DNA of 64,000 nt from Lentinus brumalis (lineage: Eukaryota; Basidiomycota; Agaricomycetes; Polyporales; Polyporaceae), in contig MARA01000054.1 of the NCBI GenBank assembly GCA_001792895.1, positions 153,483 through 217,482 of the forward strand. Reading direction: 5' to 3'. Below are positions 55,916 through 64,000 of the stretch, piece by piece. How positions within the stretch are numbered: the stretch's first letter is position 1; each line of letters begins with the position of its first letter. The notes under the pieces are model-generated. The model ran no database searches and was not told the origin of the DNA. It saw nothing but the letters and a program-made list of their open reading frames with translations. A program made the position numbers and the translations under genes.

Positions 55916-57868
55916 CGTGCTGTACTCCGAAGCGCAAGGTCAGCGTCGTCATGCTGAACAGCATTACACACGTACGTATTGTTCTAGCACGTGCAGGAGG
56001 AACTGGATGCAGGGGTGTGGTGCGCTGGAGGGAGCCTGCGCAATTAGAGTCAGCAGCCACGCGCGGAGGGCTGTTCGAGCCTTGCGTACCGTTGTGCGTG
56101 CGCACGTCTGCGTCGACCTGGGAGATCTTGAAGTACTGCGAGACGTCGAAGGTTCCGGGTTTTGACAGTCTTGCGATGTCCTGGATGCGCTCGTCTTGAT
56201 TCTCGTGCGGGTCGCGTCTTGTTGTCGTCCGAAGAACTTCCGTGGTCCCGAGAACGATGTCTCGTTTCCACCGGAAGTGTACGCCTAAGTGCTTCGAGGA
56301 ACGGGGTTATCCCCGTTCAACTGCCAGCAGACGTTGTCGCCAGAAGGGAGAGCCAGAGAGGTGAGGGAAGCTGCGAGAGGAAGTAATCGGAGTGACAGCT
56401 GGCTCGGGGAGAGAGGAGAGATACTTACCCACGAGAATCGTGAGTGACAGCACGTCGCGATGAGAAGACGAAGAAGGAAGAGGAAGGAAGACGTCAAGCG
56501 CCGTGGTGGGAACCGTGCGAAAGTTGTGGCAACGCGTCAACGCAAAACTCACGTGAGCGTGTCCTCCTCACAAGCGCCCGCAACTCGAAATTCGTCTAAG
56601 TCCAACACTCCTTGTGCACTCACCTGCTACCACCTGCCACCTCCCCCGCCTTGCCTCACATCGTCCTCCGCCACACCCGATCATCATCAAACCGCAAACT
56701 CGCCTCAATTCGCTCGATATTGGTGTCGGAATGGTGGAAATAAGAACTCGGCCGGCTTGGGCAGGATGCGACGTGACGTGGGCGAGCCAAGTGAGTTCCA
56801 CCTCGCCCGCCTCATACTCACCACCTTCTCCCCTCTCCCCTCTCTCCTCTCTCCCACCCCTATGCGCTTCAGAATTCCACCGGCTGTCGGCCGCGTGTGA
56901 CCATTTCCCGTCGCATTCTGAGCACTGGCCTGGGTCAGACGTCTCGATGCAAACCCCCGCGCGCTCCTCCCCATCCCCCTAGAGCCAGGGGCATCGGTCG
57001 CCAAGTTCTGGCCGTGTCTCTGGCCCCACGTTGTTCGCCCGCCCTTACTGGACACCATCCACGACCTGCCCTCGCGCATGCTTGCCCGACGCCTCGACAA
57101 CTGGTCGAAACTTCTGGCACCACACGACCCTTCGCCCACCTCCCCGTCCTCGGCAAATCATGCGCCGTTCACCCTGCGTTCTGTGGTGCGCCACGTCCGT
57201 GCAATCATCCGTCCTTCCGTACTTCGCCATTCCCGTCATTCCCGTCCTGGACAGATTATGTGCTCAAAAGCCATTCTCCATCACGGTCTGATGGCGCCTG
57301 CCCCGAAAACAAAAGGAACTCCTCGTCTCGCATTCTGGCCAGCACGGCACGGTCACACCGCCCGCCCATCCTCTCTCGCCCGTCGCATATCGTATGGTAC
57401 CATAGCTGCGCATGTCGCTGATCGTTATCAACCCAGCAAAATACGGACCTATTCCCTTTCTCGCGTAGCTAGGTCAGCCACATGTCTTACTTTAGCACAC
57501 TTCCGCCAAGTAATGTAAAATCCAGGGGGCGACAACGGCATAGTTGCGAGCGTGTTCGGCTCCGCATAAATATCCCTGCCCCACGACTTCCGCGGTATCG
57601 TTCCCTCTACCTGAAACTGCAATGTCCGAGCCAAGTCGCCCGCAGCCCCCTCCGTTCTCTCGCTCTCGCGCAGGGCCAGCAGCCGCGTGGATCCCCTCGC
57701 CGCGTGCGTAACTTGGAGGCTGTAAGCGCTCCCAGCAGGCGTATCAACCCGTTCGCTGCCGTCGCAATATGGAGGCTGCGCATCCGCGACGGACAGCATA
57801 GAGCCTGTTCGAGTTCCTGCGCCCCTGCCTGACGCGTGGCCTGCGGCTCCGCCCGTCCGTCGTCTCTG
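55916..57868. other. Intergenic CT-rich region between hypothetical gene and KDZ
   Basis: Long polypyrimidine and CCTC tracts (56.6-57.2 kb) produce open frames on both strands rich in Ser, Pro and Arg. Composition, not selection, seems to explain them. No gene is supported. Confidence 0.4.
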
Positions 57869-60800
57869 GAAGGATTCAGCGGCAGCGCGGAAGAAGGACC
57901 AGCTGCGAAGAAGGCGAAGGTCTCGAACACTATCGTACGTCTTCCTCCTTATTGCGTGCATATGCTGTATCTAACTCTTCTCGCAGGCTGTCGGTGACCG
58001 TCTCAGCAAGTTTCTCAAGTGGGCTCCCAAGGCTGCTCATGCTTTGTTTGCTCGCGAGGAAGGACCGTCCCCTTCGCACGTCTGTCAGTCCGGCCTCCAC
58101 GACCCACAGCGCGCCATAGCGAAGGTCACTGATGCAGAAAGCCGGTCTGGTTCCGCTGCTTCGACTGCTACCACGCTCCGATCGTCTGCGAGGGTGCATC
58201 GTCAAGGAGCATGTACGGACGCCCTTCCATCGCGTGAAGCATGGCTTACCGGCCGGCGTTTCTGGCAACGAAGGTCTCTCGGTGATTTGGCCAACTTCTC
58301 GATCAAACTCGGACATGGGGGCGAGAAATGCGACGTGGGAGGGAAGGCACGGAAGTTGACTATAACTCACGAGCATGGGATCAACGAGTTCGACGTTCAC
58401 TTCTGCGCCTGTCCGCCCTCTAGTTGCGGTTGAGCAGCCCATCCAACTCCTGTCATTCGGCCTCTTCCCTGGTACTTGGAGCCAACCCTGGCGGCGTTCA
58501 CCATCAACGGCCTCCGCGACTATCATCTCCTGTCCCTTCAGGCGCAGATGTCCGTCCACGACTACATCAAGTACCTCCAACGGAGCACAGACAATGTAGC
58601 CTCGGATGTCGTCCCTGTGAGTCTATTTGGCCTCACACTTGCACACACGCTCATATTTACAGGAACGCGATCGCGAGTTGAACAACACAATGCGAGAGTT
58701 CATGTTCTTCGCACAACTCGTCGCGCGGGGGTGATCCTGTGGAAAAGCTCGAGCCGCGTTCAGTCGCGATCAACTGCCCCGCCTGTCCTCAGCCCGACAT
58801 GAACATGGATCCAAACTGGCAGAGCCGCCCCGACGACCAGTCGTGAGTCGTTACTATGATAGTGCACTACAATATGCTGACCAGCTGCAGCCACCTCGAC
58901 ATGCACTTCAATACCGTGGACGGAAACTTCCAAGCATCTCTAAAGAACAAGAACTTCGACGAGAGCGACTACTCGCTGTCCAACGGTGCCGCTTACTTCG
59001 TCGAGCAGAATGACTTCAAGGAATACAAGTCCAAGGTCAGACCACCGAAGAAGGAGGTAAATTCATAGTCGTGCTCTCTGCTTGCAGCACCACGCTGACA
59101 TGTCTCGAAAGGATACAACATGTCAGCGGTTCGGCGCCATGGGATACTCGCGCTTTGGAGGCAGAGTATCTGGGACGGTGGGCCTGTCCTGTGCGCGGCA
59201 CATGTTTATGCTGCCCTGCGGTTCGGTGGATCTGGACCGCGGCGAAGCGTCAGTCAGTCTCTTCTGCGATGTCGACGATGGCTGACACATGAACAGGTTC
59301 TGTTGGGTCGATTACTGCATGTGTTCGGGTCTGCAACGCTGGTTGTGCCTGAAGCGAATGTCCAACGGCTACGACATCAACTGCCAGTACCGCAAGAAAT
59401 TCTGCATACGGATCCAAGATATCCAGAAACGATTCCCTCATCTTTCGACAATCCGCGTCAAGCTTTTCCCCTGGACTTTACCGGCGATTGGCAAGTTCCA
59501 CGCCCCAGCGCACACTGCATCGTGTCGCTGCAAATACTCCTACAATTATCTTCCCGGCGTCGGCATGACAGACGGCAAGGCGGCTGAACGTATCTGGGCG
59601 ATTCTGAACAACCTCGCGTCCCGCACGAAGGAGATGTCTCCCGGTCATCGTCACGACATCATGAACGATTTCTACAGCAACATGAATGTTCGTCGTCTGC
59701 ACGCTATTGGTGAGTATGACGTCCCTGTTCAGTATTTACCCGACTATGTAATGTATGCTACACCGCTGTGCGATCCATGTGGATCGTTGTGCCGAATGCG
59801 ACGCTGATGGAATTCCTGCAGCCAGCTTGCTGTGCGTCGATACCTGCGAGCAGTGTCGCACCGTGCCCAGGCTAAAGAACATCTGGACGAACTAGAAGAG
59901 TCGATCCCCGAACAGCATGTACAGGACTGGCGCGACGAGGAGAAGCAGTGGCAAGAGCGCGTCTTCCATCTCCAGGAGGACATTGATTTCGAGAGCCCCT
60001 ACGAGCTCCGTCCTGACAACGGTAACCTCCCTTCCTGCGTGGCGTTGAACGTCTCAAGCTTACCATTCGACAGTGCTGTCTGACAAGGACATTCTGCTCA
60101 AAGTCACACGCGAGCGCGGGCTCAACGGGCAGACCGTTGCAAGCATCATCAGCGTCGTCCAACGAGGAGTATCGCTCCAGATGGAAAGGTATGAGCAGCT
60201 GCCTCCTATCGAATCATTGACTGACACTATCACTAGGGAGGAGCTCCTAGACATCTTGGACCGAAGCGACGAGCCCGAGGCCCATAGCGATCTCGCGCTC
60301 CGGTGTCAGCAGTACCACACAGAGCTCCAGCGCTGGGATACCCTGCGCGAGACGTACTTCACTCCGGTGGTGCAGGAGGCATGCACCATTGTGGAGGACG
60401 CTGTGAGGGACAATCAGGCCACTAGGTTCGCGCGCGACGCCGCTCTGATCTCCCAAGATGAACGCCGCGGCACGCGCCCTGCAGACCCTGACCTGGCGGA
60501 GCAGCTGTCCCGCACTAGTCTCGACGGCCAACGTCCCGCAGCGAAAGAGACCTCGGCGACGCTGGACACTCTGCCCATCTCTGCCGACATCCTCCCGCCC
60601 ACCTTCCCCTGGCGTAGCGTTGCCGATGACACCGGCCTGGGAACAGACGGCCTGCCACCACCGCGCAGCAGCAAGGACCAATGTGCGAGCTGGATTGACG
60701 TCTTCGAGAACTCCGTGACCCTACCATCGTCTTATCATTCCTTAGTCCTCGAACAGGCCTTGATGCGGCAGCTCGTCAACATCGAGACAGACTTCCGCCG

Positions 60801-61622
60801 TCCTGAAGCCGAGCGTGTTTTGGAGGACATCAAGACGAGCATCATCGCACGCGAAGTGTTCAAGCTGCAGAAGAAGAAGGCTCCTGGCAAGGGCATGACC
60901 CTTCGGACTCAATCGGCGATAGGCAAGGTGAATGAGGAAATTCGCGCGGGGCGAACATGTACAGACGGCATTGGGTCTCCCTTCGCGCCCTTGGCATGCC
61001 TCTGGAAGAACCTTATCTTCGTCGCCTCGTGGACGCGGACCTCGAGCACTTCGACGTCTCCTTGGATCGAGATCTTGGCAAGAGCCAGCGCGCCGTCTCT
61101 TGGCTTTGGGACAACTTCTCTTTTGTAGATTCCGAGCAAGATCCCCGGTATCAAACTTTCTACAACGACGGTTCGTGGACACTGTTCGCCCTGCGGTCGT
61201 GCTGATGCTCACAGTTCTAAAGCGCGCAAGGTCCACTGGTTCCGGTCGAGCGCACAGTACGCGCGCTGGAAGGAAGAAGTGGAGATCCTCCTTGAGGAAA
61301 TGAGGCGGGCGATACGCTTCTTCGTCTTCTGGGAACGATGGTGGCTGGCTCGCAGTGAGGCCAAGGAAGCTGCCGGCGAGCGCGGTGAGGCAGCTTACGA
61401 TCGAAGGTGTGTATGTGCGGACGCTGCGACCGTCTCACTGCTCGTACTTACCTGTCCTTCAGACAAGCATACCGGTATACTCGGTTATTCGACAGGGCGA
61501 AAGAGACCTTCAAGCCCGTCGTGGACGCAGTAAGTACCAGTACATATGCTGCACAAGGACCATGCGCTGACAGCTTGCATCAGGACTCTGTAGCTAATGG
61601 CGCGTCTGAGATAGACTCATAG
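57869..61622 (+). CDS. KDZ (Kyakuja-Dileera-Zisupton) transposase, N-terminal region damaged
   Basis: Visible coding begins with 'SGSAEEGPAAKKAKVSNTI' and 'DRLSKFLKWAPKAAHALFAR'. The cysteine cluster 'WFRCFDCYHAPIVCE' is followed in a different frame by 'CIVKEHVRTPFHRVKH' and in a third by 'GRRFWQRRSLGDLANFSIKL' + 'GHGGEKC', implying two one-base deletions (near 58193 and 58241). After that the frame is normal through small exons: 'CPACPQPDMNMDPNW', 'HLDMHFNTVDGNFQASLKNK', 'MSNGYDINCQYRKKF', 'IGKFHAPAHTASCRCKYSYN', 'GVGMTDGKAAERIWAILNNL', 'SPGHRHDIMNDFYSNMN', long helical C-terminus and 'ASEIDS' stop at 61622. These are the landmarks of the KDZ DDE-type transposases of basidiomycetes. Probably non-autonomous unless the frameshifts are assembly errors. 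Confidence 0.82.
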
Positions 61623-62022
61623 AGTAGAACTTCATTCATGTACATATAAGCTGCTACGCAACGTGGCTACCGGCCTCACCTGGGCCTCGTCGAACCTGCA
61701 GGCCCAAGCCTGTTCACCACGAGGAAGCTGTACACCGGCGTTGTGTTCGACGCGCACATCACCAGCCTACGAACATATATCACACCGAACATTCGCAGCG
61801 GTCGGAACAACCCCCACAACATCCAGCAGTACTCCCATTCCCAAGATGCCTCAGGTTCGTTCGTCCTCCCGCGCCGCGCTCGGGCAGTGCCGCACCAGTC
61901 CCTGTAGACTCATTATAGTACTATACTGTAATGACTGCACGGTGCACTGCAGTTCCTGCAGTAACACCTGGGGCAGCCCCTACTGTAGGAAACATGTCGT
62001 ACTCAGCTACAGGAAATACGAC
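61623..62022. other. Region between KDZ gene and satellite
   Basis: It contains several small palindromes (TATAGTACTATA, CTGCAGTTCCTGCAG) and no supported gene. It may include the 3' end of the KDZ element; terminal repeats were not identified. Confidence 0.35.
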
Positions 62023-62120
62023 CGGCCGCCGCCCTCGCCGCCGCCCTCACCGCCGCCCTCGCCGCCGCCCTCGCCGCCGCCCTCGCCGCCGCCCTCGCCG
62101 CCGCCCTCGCCGCCGCCCTC
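62023..62120. repeat. 12-bp microsatellite (CCGCCGCCCTCG)
   Basis: About eight tandem copies, one with a CTCA variant. Translated on the plus strand it gives PPSPP-type or RRPR-type repeats depending on frame. It leads directly into the larger satellite. Confidence 0.9.
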
Positions 62121-62207
62121 GACCTCAGGCTCGTGCTCGCTGCCCTCCTCCTCGGGCTCACACTCGCCGTCGCTCTCAGGCTCGGCCTCGGGCTCACGCT
62201 CGCTGTG

Positions 62208-63412
62208 GTACTTGGGTCCGCCGTCCTCGACTTCAGGCTCGCGCGCCGTCTACCTCGCGCTTGCCGTCGCTCTCAGGCTCGCCGTCCTCGGCCTCGCGCT
62301 CACGCTCCACCGCGCTCGCCGTCGTACTTGGGTCCGCCGTCCTCGACTTCAGGCTCGCGCGCCGTCTACCTCGCGCTTGCCGTCGCTCTCGGGCTCGCCG
62401 TCCTCGTGCTCCAGCTTGCGCTCGCCGTCCTCGGCCTCGCGCTCACGCTCCACCGCGCTCGCCATCCTCGGCCTCGCGCCCACGCTCCACCGCGCTCGCC
62501 GTCGTACTTGGGTCCGCCGTCCTCGACTTCAGGCTCGCGCGCCGTCTACCTCGCGCTTGCCGTCGCTCTCGGGCTCGCCGTCCTCGTGCTCCAGCTTGCG
62601 CTCGCCGTCCTCGGCCTCGCGCTCACGCTCCCGCGATCCCGCTCGCCATCCCGCCCGCGCACGCTCCCCGGCTCGTACTTGGGTCCGCCGTCCTCGACTT
62701 CAGGCTCGCGCGCCGTCTACCTCGCGCTTGCCGTCGCTCTCGGGCTCGCCGTCCTCGTGCTCCAGCTTGCGCTCGCCGTCCTCGGCCTCGCGCTCACGCT
62801 CCACCGCGCTCGCCATCCTCGGCCTCGCGCCCACGCTCCACCGCGCTCGCCGTCGTACTTGGGTCCGCCGTCCTCGACTTCAGGCTCGCGCGCCGTCTAC
62901 CTCGCGCTTGCCGTCGCTCTCGGGCTCGCCGTCCTCGTGCTCCAGCTTGCGCTCGCCGTCCTCGGCCTCGCGCTCACGCTCCACCGCGCTCGCCATCCTC
63001 GGCCTCGCGCCCACGCTCCACCGCGCTCGCCGTCGTACTTGGGTCCGCCGTCCTCGACTTCAGGCTCGCGCGCCGTCTACCTCGCGCTTGCCGTCGCTCT
63101 CGGGCTCGCCGTCCTCGTGCTCCAGCTTGCGCTCGCCGTCCTCGGCCTCGCGCTCACGCTCCACCGCGCTCGCCATCCTCGGCCTCGCGCCCACGCTCCA
63201 CCGCGCTCGCCGTCGTACTTGGGTCCGCCGTCCTCGACTTCAGGCTCGCGCGCCGTCTACCTCGCGCTTGCCGTCGCTCTCAGGCTCGCCGTCCTCGGCC
63301 TCGCGCTCACGCTCCACCGCGCTCGCCGTCGTACTTGGGTCCGCCGTCCTCGACTTCAGGCTCGCGCGCCGTCTACCTCGCGCTTGCCGTCGCTCTCGGG
63401 CTCGCCCTCGTC
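62208..63412. repeat. GC-rich satellite, 180-bp unit
   Basis: The phrase GTACTTGGGTCCGCCGTCCT starts at 62208, 62324, 62504, 62675, 62855, 63035, 63215 and 63331. Spacings are 116, 180, 171, 180, 180, 180 and 116 bp, so there are five long units (one shortened) framed by two short units lacking the same 64-bp middle. Within the unit, shorter CTCGCCGTCCTCG/CTCGCGCT words repeat. All plus frames stay open for about 1.4 kb. Confidence 0.92.
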
Positions 63413-63420
63413 ATACTCTG

Positions 63421-64000
63421 ACTCGCGTTCATCGCCGTCAGCGTTGCGCTCACACTCCCTATGGGTCGTGCCCCGGTCAACCTCGGGCTCGAGGACATGC
63501 TCAGGCTCGAGACATGGCCCTGGTGTTCAAGATGGGCGAGCGAGATTGTGGGGAAGGGGGCAATGGAACGACCGAGGAGAGAATTAGTAAGGCACAGACA
63601 CTGCAGAAGCTCACAACATACATACTGACGAGGTATCCAAGGGCGAAGCCCTTGTGGAGAGTACAAGCTCGGTGTTGGCATCTTGGGGTACGACACGTCA
63701 GATACTTGTTGTACAGATGAAAAGCAAGACACATCGCATACTCACCTGAGATTCCATGCATGATCGGCGAGACGATGTCGTGATGGGCGAGATGACGTCG
63801 TGATGGGTGAACGGTGACTAGTTGTCCCAGACTAATCACAGGCGGGACAGGGGTGGTATGGTGAGGAAAGGTGCTACATGGAGAAGTACGATGACACTCA
63901 GCTAGAACACTCACCAGGCGAATGTTGACTTGCTTGACACCCACGTGGGGTTACAGTCACAAGAAACATGAATTGCAAGCAGACAGCGGCACGGAATACA
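63421..64000. other. Window end without supported gene
   Basis: It contains a small tandem duplication (GGCGAGATGA.GTCGTGATGGG at about 63768-63808) and no recognised coding exon. Short minus-strand frames are unsupported. Confidence 0.4.

Noticed and set aside
56890..57520. Overlapping Ser/Pro/Arg-rich plus frames of up to 174 residues
   Set aside because: Pyrimidine-rich composition explains the lack of stops. The frames overlap each other and the minus strand, with no family resemblance.
62023..63412. CRISPR-like array
   Set aside because: Eukaryotic context, 180-bp units without spacer/repeat alternation, and all parts repeat.
61663..63720. A 685-residue open frame across the satellite
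   Set aside because: Its sequence is the 180-bp repeat read in one of several open frames, and the 116-bp units shift phase. There is no start context, splice structure or non-repetitive domain.

Overview
The window is nuclear DNA of a filamentous basidiomycete, most likely an agaricomycete of polypore type (the order is inference). The genes are GC-rich and cut by many short introns of about 50-70 bp with GT(A/G)(A/C)G donors and C/TAG acceptors. Several families are expanded in Agaricomycetes: F-box proteins, DUF6533 multi-membrane proteins, DUF6532 proteins, RlpA/DPBB secreted proteins, a UstYa-like protein, and Plavaka and KDZ transposases. Exon boundaries below come from reading frames, splice signals and comparison between paralogues. 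They are models, not transcripts.

Layout. 1-2.2 kb: 3' part of an IML2/TTC39-type TPR gene. 2.66-7.54 kb: a complete, intron-rich AMS1-type alpha-mannosidase. 8.3-30.2 kb: a duplicated accessory region. It holds three secreted double-psi-beta-barrel genes, three full-length or near full-length F-box genes plus two F-box C-terminal fragments, and two decayed copies of a minus-strand gene. It is interrupted by an apparently intact Plavaka transposon (16-19.7 kb), a divergent DUF6532 gene (19.9-22.3 kb) and two adjacent TA-flanked MITE-like elements (24.4-25.1 kb). 30.7-31.3 kb: a small heat-shock protein. 32.8-39.5 kb: two DUF6533 membrane-protein genes flanking another F-box gene. 41.9-43.5 kb: a UstYa-like gene with a small single-pass membrane protein nearby.

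43.6-46.2 kb: fragments of minus-strand genes mixed with a striking set of near-perfect hairpins (GAGACGCGTC-type arms), some in a roughly 80-bp tandem array. 47.9-55.9 kb: three or four minus-strand genes for low-complexity or otherwise unrecognised proteins; one has a CxxC...CxxC finger and acidic tracts. 57.9-61.6 kb: a KDZ transposase on the plus strand whose N-terminal cysteine region appears frameshifted. 62.0-63.4 kb: a GC-rich satellite with a 180-bp repeat unit that is open in several frames.

Only the flanks look like housekeeping DNA (IML2, AMS1, Hsp20). Most of the rest is fast-evolving, duplicated or mobile. No operon logic applies. The clearest associations are the co-duplicated DPBB/F-box blocks, the DUF6533/F-box block, the UstYa neighbourhood, and unknown genes beside the KDZ element.
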